IMG/VR virus record: IMGVR_UViG_3300022745_000021
Span: 1-64,000 of that record
Direction: 5' to 3' (one strand)
DNA: 64,000 nt
From: a virus
How positions within the stretch are numbered: position 1 is the first letter of the stretch; every line of letters starts with the position of its first letter. Made by a program: the position numbers and the translations under genes. The notes under the pieces were generated by a model. That model had not been told where the DNA came from and searched no databases. It worked only from the letters and a program-made list of their open reading frames with translations. This document shows positions 34,524 to 42,944 of this stretch, one piece after another.

Positions 34524-35074
34524 GCGGCAATCCTCGCGCGGCTGCGCCCCAAGGGCAAGGGATAGCGTTTCGTCGCCGGCACGCCGAGCGCCCAGTTGAT
34601 CTTGGCGCGGCTCACCGGGTGCCACTGGGTCTGATCGACGCACACCGAGACGTAGCGCTCGCTGGGGATCACGCGCGAGTGGAGGTGGCCGTGGACATTC
34701 GCCACCCACTGCCCGACTTGGCACGGGTGCACCGGGATGTGGGTCAGCACCAGCCCCTTGAGGTACTTGCAGCCGTGGACCTCCTCGAACATGTCGAAGC
34801 GCCCTTCCCGCATGTTGCCGTCCCAGTTGCCGCCGACCAGTCGCAGGCGGCCGGGCAGGTCGCGGAACACTTCGATGTCCTTGCCGGTGTCGCCGATCAT
34901 CCACACCACGTCCTCGGGCTGCACCAGCGTGCGCCAGTTGGCGATGATCGTGTCGGCCATCGCGGTCAGGCTCGGGAACGGGCGCGGGTTCTTGCCCGGG
35001 GTCAGCACCGACTTGTCGCCGAAATGCGTGTCGGCGATGAACCATTCGTTGGGTAGGGAAGCGGTAACGGTAAT
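34520..35074 (-). CDS. Metallophosphoesterase with apparent ATT start
   Basis: A 184-residue calcineurin-like phosphoesterase. All motifs are visible: DxH (Asp15, His17), GD (Asp62), GNWD (Asn83; Trp replaces the usual His), TH (His112) and GHxH (His130, His132). These chelate two metals in enzymes cutting phosphoesters. No ATG, GTG or TTG lies upstream of the essential DxH motif; the only sensible start is ATT at 35074, 6 bases after GAGGAGA. The GTG at 35008 would remove metal ligands. Confidence 0.85.
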   Translation of the reverse strand: MTVTASLPNEWFIADTHFGDKSVLTPGKNPRPFPSLTAMADTIIANWRTLVQPEDVVWMIGDTGKDIEVFRDLPGRLRLVGGNWDGNMREGRFDMFEEVHGCKYLKGLVLTHIPVHPCQVGQWVANVHGHLHSRVIPSERYVSVCVDQTQWHPVSRAKINWALGVPATKRYPLPLGRSRARIAA

Positions 35075-35128
35075 GGGTAGTCTCCTCGGGTATGACGGGG
35101 CGCTGCCTTGCCCCCGGTTTGCTCTCTG

Positions 35129-35157
35129 CTCATACCGGTTTAGGGGTACGGCGTCAA
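35129..35157 (-). promoter_or_regulatory. Repeated-family promoter for phosphoesterase operon
   Basis: TTGACG, 17-base spacer with TACC-N8-GGTA, then TATGAG. Confidence 0.75.
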
Positions 35158-35164
35158 GCGCTGT

Positions 35165-35749
35165 CTACAAATCGGTCTCGTCCTCGTCGGTCATGTAGCG
35201 GACAAACTCGTCGGGGTCGCGCGGCTGGAACGCGCCGGTGCGCACCATGCGGTCCCGTACCGCCAGCCCGCTCTCGTTGTCACCCCGGCAGGGGGCGAGG
35301 CGCGGATCGTCCGGGTCCACCCCGTTGGCAATCGCCATGTCGCGGTAGCTCGCGTAAAGCGCGACGCCGTCGGGGTTGCCGACGCGGTCCACATCGAGCC
35401 TGCCGTCCATCTGCGCGAAGCGGACGCCCATGTTGTTCGCCGCGTTGACCAGCAGGAAGCCCGCGCACGTCGCCGGGTTTTCCTTGCCGCTGTCGTGGCA
35501 GGCGAACGTGCTCATCGAGCCGTCATAGGCGGTGTTGGCGCTCACCCGGTACGCTTCGGCGGGGAAGAAGCCGATCGCGGCGTCCTTGCGCCACGGGCAG
35601 GTCGCGCACGGCTTGAGGCGGGCTACCGCCTTGGCTCCGTTGCTCTTGGTTTCGAGCCGGACGACCCCCCAGTCGGCGCCGTCACCGCCCTCCCCCACCG
35701 GCCGGACGCGGGTGGCCTCGGTCTGTCTGCGCTTGGACGTGGGCGTCAT
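35165..35749 (-). CDS. CPWR cysteine protein (DUF6283-like)
   Basis: A 194-residue protein with the C..CPWR.DA motif (residues about 79-87), then FACH and CAGF, the pattern of DUF6283-type proteins with a Cys/His metal site of unknown function. A relative lies at 38716-39234. Its C-terminus is acidic. Ends 90 bases before the phosphoesterase gene, in a separate operon. Confidence 0.7.
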   Translation of the reverse strand: MTPTSKRRQTEATRVRPVGEGGDGADWGVVRLETKSNGAKAVARLKPCATCPWRKDAAIGFFPAEAYRVSANTAYDGSMSTFACHDSGKENPATCAGFLLVNAANNMGVRFAQMDGRLDVDRVGNPDGVALYASYRDMAIANGVDPDDPRLAPCRGDNESGLAVRDRMVRTGAFQPRDPDEFVRYMTDEDETDL

Positions 35750-35786
35750 GGCGGTACGGTCTCCTCGGGTGGTTGCTGCCTGCCCC

Positions 35787-35815
35787 CTCGTACCATATGC
35801 CCGGTATATGGTCAA
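35787..35815 (-). promoter_or_regulatory. Repeated-family promoter for 35749 gene
   Basis: TTGACC, 17-base spacer with TACC-N8-GGTA, then TACGAG. A GTTGCAAC pair (35825-35843) lies 9 bases upstream. Confidence 0.75.
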
Positions 35816-35894
35816 GAAATAGGGGTTGCAACCGCGTTGCAACCCCCTCCCCCCTCCGGGTTAATTTTCCGCGCCCGAGCGCGGGCAGACAGGA

Positions 35895-36350
35895 TCAGAC
35901 CAGCGCGTCGGTGATCGTGATCGTGTACTGCTTGTTCGCGTTGCTGTCCACGAGCGTGCCCGAGGCGACGATCGAGGCGGCGTTCTGCGAGCCGGTGATG
36001 TGGACCACCGAGGCGTTGGTGTAGACCGCGTCGAGCAGCGCAGCGTCGGCCGAGCCGGCAACCACCTTGAGGGTGATCGTGCGGGTCAGGACGGCGATGC
36101 CCTTGGTCTGCGAGCCGGTGTACGAGCCGTTCTTGCGGAACGAGCCATCGACGTTGGCGCGGATGAACGCGTCGAACGCAAGGTGGCGGTCGCGCACGGC
36201 GGCGACGTTGGTGAGGTTGGTCTTGTCGATGGCGAGACGGGTCACTTCCGCCTTGACACCGGCCCAGAACGAATAGGTGTCCTTGCCCTGAATGGCGCCA
36301 GCGAGGCTTTCCCAACCGCGCGGAACCTTGCGTGCATTCGAGTATTCCAT
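35895..36350 (-). CDS. Possible structural protein in the accessory region
   Basis: A 151-residue protein with GGAGG 5 bases before the ATG. The second half is beta-rich with repeated TITLKV...ASVVHITGSQNAASIVASGTL sequence, the style of virion decoration or fibre proteins. The first half is helical. No family recognised. If structural, it is far from the late genes. Confidence 0.65.
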   Translation of the reverse strand: MEYSNARKVPRGWESLAGAIQGKDTYSFWAGVKAEVTRLAIDKTNLTNVAAVRDRHLAFDAFIRANVDGSFRKNGSYTGSQTKGIAVLTRTITLKVVAGSADAALLDAVYTNASVVHITGSQNAASIVASGTLVDSNANKQYTITITDALV

Positions 36351-36397
36351 GGAAGCCTCCTGTATGTGTAGGCAGCAACTAGCACTAGTGCCCCGCT

Positions 36398-36425
36398 CAT
36401 ATAGGAAGCGTCGTGGCGGGTGCAA
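36398..36425 (-). promoter_or_regulatory. Promoter for 36350 gene
   Basis: TTGCAC, 16 bases, TATATG. Lacks the TACC-N8-GGTA dyad. A paired element CTGCAACGTGTTGCA is 34 bases upstream (36460). Confidence 0.55.
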
Positions 36426-36442
36426 TACCGCCCGTGCGGGGG

Positions 36443-36787
36443 TTAATCCAACCCGCCCGCTGCAACGTGTTGCACCAGATCGTGGTAGCCGCCGACGTAC
36501 GCGCCCTTGACGAATATCTGCGGCACGGTGCGCGCGCTGCCCTCCAGTTCGAGGCCGTCGTAGAGCCGATCGCGCTCGGCTTGGGTTTCGAGCTTGAGCG
36601 TGATGTGCTCGGCCCCGAGCCGTTCCAGCAGCGCGTCCGTCCGGCGGCAGAACGGGCAGCCATCCTTGGAAAACACGACGATGCCCTCCTCCAGCGCGTC
36701 CCCGACCATGTCCCACGCGGCGGCGAGCGCGGCGTCGATGTCGTTGTCGGCGATGGCGGGCGGAATGATAGCGGCAGGAGCGTTCAT
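36443..36787 (-). CDS. grx: Glutaredoxin
   Basis: A 114-residue glutaredoxin with a 30-residue Ala-rich N-terminal extension. The redox motif CPFC (about residues 45-48) is followed by RTVPQIFVKG with the cis-proline and GGYHDL, the glutathione-binding segment. It probably reduces ribonucleotide reductase or other phage enzymes. Start overlaps the RNase H-like stop as ATGA. Confidence 0.92.
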   Translation of the reverse strand: MNAPAAIIPPAIADNDIDAALAAAWDMVGDALEEGIVVFSKDGCPFCRRTDALLERLGAEHITLKLETQAERDRLYDGLELEGSARTVPQIFVKGAYVGGYHDLVQHVAAGGLD

Positions 36788-37362
36788 GGCGTATTCCTCT
36801 GGGTTGATGCGGCGTCTACATGTGTTGCTTGGGCGGGCCGAAAACAAGGCGCGGCCACTCCATACGGCGGCTTTCCGGGCGGACGATGATGGCGCGGGTC
36901 ACGCTTGGCGCGCTCGGCGCGCAGGAAATAGCGGGCAACCCGGTCGCAGTAGCCGTTGACCTTGCTGCGCGGATCACCGCCGCCGCTGTGCCCCTTCACG
37001 TGTCGCCATTCGAGCGTCAGGTTGTGCCGGGCAAGGAACTCCTGCGCGACCCGCGCGGTCTCGACACGGTCGGGCTGCTTGTGCCCGCCCTTCTTGGTCT
37101 TGGCCCCGGCAATCGCCACGCCGACGGCGTCGTTGTCGGTCTGCGCGACGATGGTATCGCCCGGCTGGATCACACCAGCCTTGAGGCCCATGTGGATGGT
37201 GTTGAGCAGCGCCCGGCTCTCGGCAACGGTCGTGCTGAACATCGCGTCCTTGAGCACCCCGCCGCCGCGCGCGGTGCCGCGTACGGACTTGACCCAGCCG
37301 CCCCACGTCCCGAGGCGCATGTGCGGGCACAGGCCCGCGTCGGAAAACACTGTCACCAACAC
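36784..37362 (-). CDS. RNase H-like nuclease
   Basis: A 192-residue protein with an RNase HI-type active site: Asp8 (VFSDAG), Glu48 (TVAESRAL), Asp76/Asp78 (QTDND), WRHVKGHSG with His125, and Asp140 (NGYCDRVAR). It would remove RNA primers or cleave RNA-DNA hybrids. The 40-residue C-terminal tail is basic and Pro-rich with no motif. It forms an operon with glutaredoxin. Confidence 0.85.
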   Translation of the reverse strand: MLVTVFSDAGLCPHMRLGTWGGWVKSVRGTARGGGVLKDAMFSTTVAESRALLNTIHMGLKAGVIQPGDTIVAQTDNDAVGVAIAGAKTKKGGHKQPDRVETARVAQEFLARHNLTLEWRHVKGHSGGGDPRSKVNGYCDRVARYFLRAERAKRDPRHHRPPGKPPYGVAAPCFRPAQATHVDAASTQRNTP

Positions 37363-37368
37363 GTGTTG
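37357..37368. promoter_or_regulatory. Perfect CAACACGTGTTG palindrome
   Basis: A 12-base perfect palindrome at the start of the RNase H-like gene, the most symmetric copy of the ACACGTGT motif. Confidence 0.4.
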
Positions 37369-37381
37369 CTCCGACGTGCAA

Positions 37382-37582
37382 TTAGATGAACAAGTCGGGT
37401 TGCGTCGAGACCAGCCGGTCCTCGCCCGAGAGCACGATGCGGCGCGCGAGACCCTTGCGGATCATGGTGGTCGCCCACGAGCGCGTCACGCCGCCGTCCT
37501 TGGGGGTGCCGATCGGTAGACCCCGCGCGCCGGCATGATTGAGCCGTTCCGAGGGGTTCCACGCTGACATCCACCGCTCCAT
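37382..37582 (-). CDS. Small hypothetical protein
   Basis: A 66-residue basic protein (MERWMSAWNPSERLN start) with a possible short helical DNA-binding stretch RSWATTMIRKGLARR. It follows the 146-residue gene with a TGAATG junction. No family recognised. Confidence 0.6.
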   Translation of the reverse strand: MERWMSAWNPSERLNHAGARGLPIGTPKDGGVTRSWATTMIRKGLARRIVLSGEDRLVSTQPDLFI

Positions 37583-38023
37583 TCACTGGGAGCCTCCCGC
37601 GATCTCGGCGAGCATCACGTCGATCTGGTCCCGGGCAGCCTCTAGGTAACGCCGCTTAGCCTGCGCGCCCATGTCGGGCAACTCCCCCGTGGTCAGGCCC
37701 GGGCAGATGCTCGCCGCTTCCAGCATCGAGGCCGCCGCCGCGCCCATTTCGGCGGGCAGGTCGAACGCCATCAGCATGTACGCCGCGACCAGCCGCTGGC
37801 GCCGGTCGATCGGCATGCCGGGCCGGTGCTCGCGCACTTCCCAGTCAACCAAGGTGCCGTCCGGGTGCGTGACCCGGAACGAGCCTTGGTCGTCGCCGTA
37901 GTTGGCCTCCAGTTCGACTGCGAGCGCTTCGACGATCTCGGAAAGGTCGCTGATCTCGGAAAGCTCGGTGTTGCCCTGCACCTTGAGGGTGATCGTCGTG
38001 GTGGTGATCGGTGCCTTGCTCAT
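37583..38023 (-). CDS. Hypothetical protein
   Basis: A 146-residue protein, acidic at the start and helical later, with MLMAFDLPAEMGAAAASMLEAA. Start ATG overlaps the DUF3846-like stop as ATGA. No family recognised. Confidence 0.7.
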   Translation of the reverse strand: MSKAPITTTTITLKVQGNTELSEISDLSEIVEALAVELEANYGDDQGSFRVTHPDGTLVDWEVREHRPGMPIDRRQRLVAAYMLMAFDLPAEMGAAAASMLEAASICPGLTTGELPDMGAQAKRRYLEAARDQIDVMLAEIAGGSQ

Positions 38024-38385
38024 AGCTCGGCCATCCATTCCCGGTCACCCCAGAGCACCACGGCGTTGCCGGCGATGTAGTCGCGGGCGGACAGGCGGGT
38101 TTCCGGCGCGAGCAGCCCGGCGCGCTTGGCGACGCGTTCCCATTCGAGCGTCGCGGGATCGTTCACGGGCTTGAGCGGGCCGCCGTAGGCACCCTTGGCC
38201 CCCTCGTCGATATAGACGACGCAGCGCTGCTTCTCGTCGCCGAGCAGGGTGTCCCAGCCGGGCACCTTTTCCATGTACTGGCACTCCAGCGCCGCGTAAA
38301 TCTCTTGCAGGCTCGGCACCCGGCCGTCGCAGGTGGTGGTCTCGGTCGTGCCATCGGGCCGGATGACCCGCATGTAACCCTTCAT
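38020..38385 (-). CDS. DUF3846-like protein
   Basis: A 121-residue protein with the layout of DUF3846: R.I.PDGT at the start, LQEIYAALE..Y, a central VVYIDEGAKGAYGGPLKPVN segment and a GNAVVLWGD end. Function unknown. Strong GAGGAGA site; first gene of its operon behind a near-consensus promoter. Confidence 0.65.
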   Translation of the reverse strand: MKGYMRVIRPDGTTETTTCDGRVPSLQEIYAALECQYMEKVPGWDTLLGDEKQRCVVYIDEGAKGAYGGPLKPVNDPATLEWERVAKRAGLLAPETRLSARDYIAGNAVVLWGDREWMAEL

Positions 38386-38416
38386 GGTGAAATGTCTCCT
38401 CTTGCTGCCGGCTACG

Positions 38417-38445
38417 AGTATAGCAAAATCACGTTTCTACGTCAA
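38417..38445 (-). promoter_or_regulatory. Near-consensus sigma-70 promoter
   Basis: TTGACG, 17 bases, TATACT, 30 bases upstream of the DUF3846-like start. It lacks the TACC-N8-GGTA dyad of its neighbours. Confidence 0.8.
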
Positions 38446-38719
38446 GCGCAGGCTCCGGGGGAAGGCCGTGTTCATACCAGTCCGCGTAGGCCAGATGCCG
38501 GCCTTCTGGGGGAAGCCCTTCCCGCTTGCAACCGGCTGCAAACCCGGCGCAGGGTCGCACTTCGCCCGGCTCGGCGCTGTGGCAGCCCCAGTTGAGGCCG
38601 CGCTCGCGCTTCCAGCCCATGATCTCGAACACCGAGGGCACGCAGCCGAGGTTGATCGCGTTCTCCGCGCGGTCCGAGTGCGAGAACGGGTAGGTAGGGC
38701 ACATTTTCGCGGCGCTCAC
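38429..38719 (-). CDS. Cysteine-rich small protein
   Basis: A 96-residue protein starting at a GTG that overlaps the upstream stop as GTGA. Cysteines occur as MCP, GC, WGCH, PCAGF and GC, recalling the CPWR proteins on either side. Probably a metal-binding relative of that group. Confidence 0.6.
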   Translation of the reverse strand: MSAAKMCPTYPFSHSDRAENAINLGCVPSVFEIMGWKRERGLNWGCHSAEPGEVRPCAGFAAGCKREGLPPEGRHLAYADWYEHGLPPEPALDVET

Positions 38720-39234
38720 CGCTCGCCCTCCCCGCTGCCCGATCGCGTCCGCGTGCCGCACCCTGCCCTGTCGGGTCGCCAGAAGCGCGCGGCGCGGCCT
38801 TCGGGGTTCTCGTGGTGGAGCAGGAACGCGTTGGGGTTGTCGAACGCCTCGCGCGACGCCTCCAGCGTGGTCTCGGCGACCGCATGCGCGGCGCTGCCAC
38901 AGGGGTGGCCGGGGATCAGGCCCATATTGCGCCGAAACGCCGCCAGACCGGCGCAGGAACGCGGCCGGTCGGCGTCGGGATCGTGGTGGGTGGCGACATG
39001 CCCGTCGAAGTGCTTCGACATGTGGCAGGCGATGTCAGCGGGGCCGAACGCGGCTTCGAGGTACATCGTCGGGGTCCAGCCGCCGAGCGCCCCGGGGACG
39101 GCGTCCTTGCGCCACGGGCACCCATTGCAGGTCTTTTTCGCCGGGCTGCGAAAGCCCTTGGCGGCTGGGACGAGCTTCAAATCCTGCGACAGGGCGTCGT
39201 CAGGCGTGCGGGGGTTGGGTCGGGCTTGCGCCAT
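38716..39234 (-). CDS. Second CPWR cysteine protein (DUF6283-like)
   Basis: A 172-residue protein with TCNGCPWRKDA (about residues 33-43), ACHMS and SCAG motifs, the same order as in 35165-35749. GAGGAGACC site upstream. Function unknown; the two share the motif but little else. Confidence 0.7.
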   Translation of the reverse strand: MAQARPNPRTPDDALSQDLKLVPAAKGFRSPAKKTCNGCPWRKDAVPGALGGWTPTMYLEAAFGPADIACHMSKHFDGHVATHHDPDADRPRSCAGLAAFRRNMGLIPGHPCGSAAHAVAETTLEASREAFDNPNAFLLHHENPEGRAARFWRPDRAGCGTRTRSGSGEGER

Positions 39235-39266
39235 AGGTGTAGGTCTCCTCGTTTGCTGCCGAGGAC

Positions 39267-39294
39267 ACCTTACACCCGTGGGCGCAATAATCAA
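39267..39294 (-). promoter_or_regulatory. Promoter within a long inverted repeat
   Basis: TTGATT, 16 bases, TAAGGT. Its -35 box is part of the 18-base inverted repeat at 39283-39324. Confidence 0.6.
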
Positions 39295-39324
39295 CCCCTA
39301 GATTTGTAGGGGTTGATTATTGCG
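39283..39324. repeat. Perfect 18-base inverted repeat
   Basis: CGCAATAATCAACCCCTA, a 6-base spacer, then its exact complement. It overlaps the stop of 39317-39778 and the promoter of the next operon. It can act as a hairpin in RNA or as a large operator. Confidence 0.9.
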
Positions 39325-39778
39325 AGAGGCGGACGATGACCGAACCGGTCGAACGCGTGAAGTCGAGGTAGTAGGTCTCACCGACCTCCGACGGGATGAT
39401 CGCCAGCTTCTCCTGCGCGTTCCCGGTGAACTGCGCGTAGGCCGCGCCGCCCTGCGTCACCGGCAGCTTGGTGGTGCCGCCGTCGATCGAGCGCAGCAGC
39501 TTGACCGTGCCGGTCCACGTGCCGGACAGCGTCAGCCACATCGCGCGGCCCAGCTGCGGAACAAACGCGTCGCTCTGCCCGGTGGCGTTCAGCGTCGCGA
39601 CCAGCGGGGTGGAACCGGCCGCTCCGACATCGGGGACGAACGAGCCATCCTGATCGACGCCGCCGGTGACCACGGCCATCGCCTGCGGGGACGTCCTGTC
39701 GCCGGCAACCAGCGGCACCGCGCCGTAGAACATCCGGCCGTCGCCAGCATCGAACTTGGAGAGGGTGGGCTTGGGCAT
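39317..39778 (-). CDS. Possible virion surface protein
   Basis: A 153-residue protein whose second half reads WLTLSGTWTGTVKLLRS.DGG, then QEKLAI..EVGETYYLDFTRS.GSVIVRLSQ. This beta pattern is found in phage and prophage structural proteins with a repeat of W.GTV..RS.DGG. Likely a head or tail decoration protein, though encoded among accessory genes. Confidence 0.6.
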   Translation of the reverse strand: MPKPTLSKFDAGDGRMFYGAVPLVAGDRTSPQAMAVVTGGVDQDGSFVPDVGAAGSTPLVATLNATGQSDAFVPQLGRAMWLTLSGTWTGTVKLLRSIDGGTTKLPVTQGGAAYAQFTGNAQEKLAIIPSEVGETYYLDFTRSTGSVIVRLSQ

Positions 39779-39817
39779 GGTCGGTCCCCTGTCTGTGTGG
39801 GTTTCGCGTCAGCCCCC

Positions 39818-39845
39818 CATATAGGAAGGGGGCCGAGCCGATCAA
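39818..39845 (-). promoter_or_regulatory. Promoter for 39778 gene
   Basis: TTGATC, 16 bases, TATATG. A perfect GTTGCAACTGGTTGCAAC element (39865-39882) lies 19 bases upstream. Confidence 0.65.
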
Positions 39846-39884
39846 CAGCCCGGCCCCCTCGCCCGTTGCAACTGGTTGCAACCG

Positions 39885-40523
39885 TCAGTCGGCCAGCACC
39901 GACGTCTTGGCGTTGGTGATCGCCTCGCGCGCGGCCGGGGTCAGGAACCACGTGAACCCCTCCCCCGTGCGCCTGCCCTCGCTGCGCACGAGTGCCCCGG
40001 CAACCTCCAGCGTCCGAATGCGGTTGCCCGTTTCCTTGACGCTCTTGTCGATCAGCGTGGCAATCGAGCGCGTCGTCAGGCCCTCGCGGAACACGTACAG
40101 CGCCCGCATGATCTGCCTACCCGTGTTCTCCCGCTCGGCCAGCGGCGTGTGCCGGCGGGTCCGCATGGTCGCCGTCACCTCCGTGACCGGTTCTTCGGGG
40201 GCAGGCTTGTGCGAAAGCACCACCGGGCGCGCTACCGCCGCCGGATCGAGCTTGGAGACCACGTGTTCGCGCGGCGGGAGCATGACTGGGATCGGCGTGC
40301 CGCTGACGGCGTGGTTGACCAGCCCGCCCGTCGGGGTACGGCGATCCCAAGGGTACTTGGACGGCTCGGTCGGGGCGGGGAACGCTTCCTCGGGGGTGGC
40401 CCACGCGATCAGCGTTCCAGTGTGCTCGGCCTTGCACGGCGCATCGGTTTCGGGGCGCAGGGGATCGCCGATCGGGCGCAATTCCTGCCCGAACAGCGCG
40501 AAGAACTTGTCGATGATACGCAT
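39885..40523 (-). CDS. Protein with C-terminal winged-helix-like domain
   Basis: A 212-residue protein. The last 80 residues (NTGRQIMRALYVFREGLTTRSIATLIDKSVKETGNRIRTLEVAGALVRSEG...) have the pattern of a winged helix: three helices followed by a wing. The N-terminal 120 residues are Pro-rich and probably flexible. It could regulate phage operons. GAGGAGACTGG site upstream. Confidence 0.65.
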   Translation of the reverse strand: MRIIDKFFALFGQELRPIGDPLRPETDAPCKAEHTGTLIAWATPEEAFPAPTEPSKYPWDRRTPTGGLVNHAVSGTPIPVMLPPREHVVSKLDPAAVARPVVLSHKPAPEEPVTEVTATMRTRRHTPLAERENTGRQIMRALYVFREGLTTRSIATLIDKSVKETGNRIRTLEVAGALVRSEGRRTGEGFTWFLTPAAREAITNAKTSVLAD

Positions 40524-40539
40524 GATGCCAGTCTCCTCG

Positions 40540-41583
40540 TTATGCGCCCGGGTGCTCCCAAAGGCTGATCTTGTCGAAGCGGGTGCCCTGACGGTTTTCA
40601 GGCCACTCGTGGAAGGTGAAGATCGGCGCCGAACCGTACACGCCGTCGAGCACGTACAGGAACGCGTCGGCCGGCGGCACATCGCGGGTCAGCCGGTCGG
40701 GCCAGTACGCCTTGAACACCCGGCCCCGGTACTCGAAGCTGTCGGGGAACACGTGGTGCGCCAGTTCGCGCGTCACTTTCATGCGGCGCACAGGTGTTGC
40801 CGTGCCATCGCCGCGCTGGATCACGCCGACGGTGGACGCCGCGCCGCCGGTGAGCGCTTCGCGGGTGGCCTCGGGTTGCTTGGCCGGGCACGGCTTGGCA
40901 AGCTCGCCCCACGTGCCGATCCCGTCGGTTGCACCGCAGTGCACGCAAATCTCGTCGAACGAGCTTGCATCGGACACGCGGGTATCGTGCGATGGGTGGC
41001 AGCCGGCCGGACCGGGCAGCGCGGCGTCGATGCGGGAAAGAATGTCCTTGAACGTCGAGTAGGTCGCCCGAGAGCGCACCTCACCCGCCTCGACCCGCGC
41101 CACGAACCGACGCGCTGCCGCGATAAGATCGGCGGTGGCTTGCGCGTCGGGTTCGGGCACGGGGACTGGCGATGCAACAGGCAGCGCGGAGCCGGTGGGC
41201 TTGGCCCGCTGCTTGGCGCGGATCGCGTCGAGCTTGCCCCAGACGCGGGTCAGTTCGTGGCTGGCGCAGGTGCGCATGTCGTAGGAGCGCGCGTTGCACA
41301 GCGCCGCCAGCGTGACCATGACGCCGCCGATCTCCTGCCCCGGCTCGCCGACCTCGCGGGCGAACACGTAATCGACCAGCGCGTGAGCGCGTTCCTTGGT
41401 CCAGCCGGGGGTGGTCTGCGCCAGTTCCAGCGCTTCCTCGATAAACCGGTCGGCGCGCTCGGTGACATCGCTGGCGATGGCGATGCCGAAACAGGCGATC
41501 GTCCAGTCCTGCACGGCGCGCTGGAACACGCCCAGTTCGAGGCGCATGGGATCGAAGGTCATTACGTCGGTGTCAGGGGTCAC
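40540..41583 (-). CDS. MazG-like NTP pyrophosphohydrolase with C-terminal extension
   Basis: A 347-residue protein. Residues about 15-110 match a MazG-like domain: FQRAVQDW, RFIEEALEL (metal-binding EExxE), HALVDYVF.R..GEP.QEIGGVMVTLAALC. Such enzymes hydrolyse nucleoside triphosphates and may change alarmone levels in infected cells. A CVHCG...C zinc motif follows near residue 215. The GTG at 41583 overlaps the upstream stop and has AAAGG at good spacing; an ATG at 41562 is an alternative. Confidence 0.8.
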   Translation of the reverse strand: MTPDTDVMTFDPMRLELGVFQRAVQDWTIACFGIAIASDVTERADRFIEEALELAQTTPGWTKERAHALVDYVFAREVGEPGQEIGGVMVTLAALCNARSYDMRTCASHELTRVWGKLDAIRAKQRAKPTGSALPVASPVPVPEPDAQATADLIAAARRFVARVEAGEVRSRATYSTFKDILSRIDAALPGPAGCHPSHDTRVSDASSFDEICVHCGATDGIGTWGELAKPCPAKQPEATREALTGGAASTVGVIQRGDGTATPVRRMKVTRELAHHVFPDSFEYRGRVFKAYWPDRLTRDVPPADAFLYVLDGVYGSAPIFTFHEWPENRQGTRFDKISLWEHPGA

Positions 41584-41836
41584 TTCTTGCCTTTCCGCCG
41601 GGCCTTGCCGGCTGCTTTGTTGGCCTTGCGGCTCTGGAGTTTGCGTTTGGCGCGGTGGCCGTAGCGCGCGGCTTCGCGGTCCTTGGATTGGACCCTTCCC
41701 GCGCCCCAGTCGTAGATCGCCTGCTCCGGGTCGGGGTAACGGACATCCTCCGCGCACTCGATCACGTAGGGCGTCCAGCCGTCGCGGCAGGGCCAGCTGT
41801 CGAACAGCAGGTTGGGCACCGTGGGGCTGCTCTGCA

Positions 41837-41837
<1 letters not shown>
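41580..41837 (-). CDS. Small basic-tailed protein
   Basis: An 85-residue protein with an aromatic first half (LLFDSWPCRDGWTPYVIECAEDVRYPDPEQAIYDW) and a very basic last third rich in Lys/Arg. Could bind nucleic acid. Overlaps both neighbours. Confidence 0.7.
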
Positions 41838-42397
<560 letters not shown>

Positions 42398-42524
42398 TGT
42401 GTCTGGTCTCCTCTAGCTACCTACATGTGTTCTACATCGCGCCGCCTACACGCGCAACATAATTTTACGTCAAACGGTTGCACGGATATTTGCAACTCGT
42501 TGCACCGCGATTATCTCTCGGGGC
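42398..42524. other. Divergent intergenic region
   Basis: Lies between the leftward DUF1643 gene and the rightward secreted-protein gene. Holds ACATGT/TACACG motifs, a TTGACG box facing left (42468-42473) and paired GTTGCA-type units (42490-42504). It must contain promoters for both directions. Confidence 0.5.
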
Positions 42525-42944
42525 ATGAAAACGCTCTTGCTTCTCGCCGCTCTGGCCCCGGTTGTTGCCGGCGCTGGCACACCCGCCCCGCGCACCGCGT
42601 CCGATCCGTTCATCCGCTACGCCCGGCACGCGCTCGATACCCGCCTCAAGGACTATCCCCGCGCCCGGTTCCGCGACGCCCATGTCACCGTCTACGGGGA
42701 TACCCACCGCCGGGTGCTGTGCGGGCGGATCAACGCCCCCAATTCCTACGGGGCGATGACCGGCTGGCACGATTTCGTGGTGGGGACCAACGACATCGGC
42801 GATCCCTACCTGTACGAAGGCACCGACGACGTGACCGTGGCGATCATTGCCCAGCGCTGCACCGACGGCGTTCAGGCAGAGGAGCAGGACGTGTCTGGGT
42901 TGATCGCGGCCAGTGCTCCCGGCGCGGGCGCCGGGGTCTCATAG
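42525..42944 (+). CDS. Secreted periplasmic protein
   Basis: A 139-residue protein on the plus strand. A clear signal peptide (MKTLLLLAALAPVVAGAG, cleavage near residue 17-20) is followed by a domain with VLCGRINAPNSYGAMTGWHDFVV and a second cysteine (QRC), a pattern seen in small periplasmic proteins of Gram-negative bacteria. Phage could use it to alter the envelope or block receptors. Its 3' end overlaps the leftward gene by 73 bases. Confidence 0.75.
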   Translation: MKTLLLLAALAPVVAGAGTPAPRTASDPFIRYARHALDTRLKDYPRARFRDAHVTVYGDTHRRVLCGRINAPNSYGAMTGWHDFVVGTNDIGDPYLYEGTDDVTVAIIAQRCTDGVQAEEQDVSGLIAASAPGAGAGVS

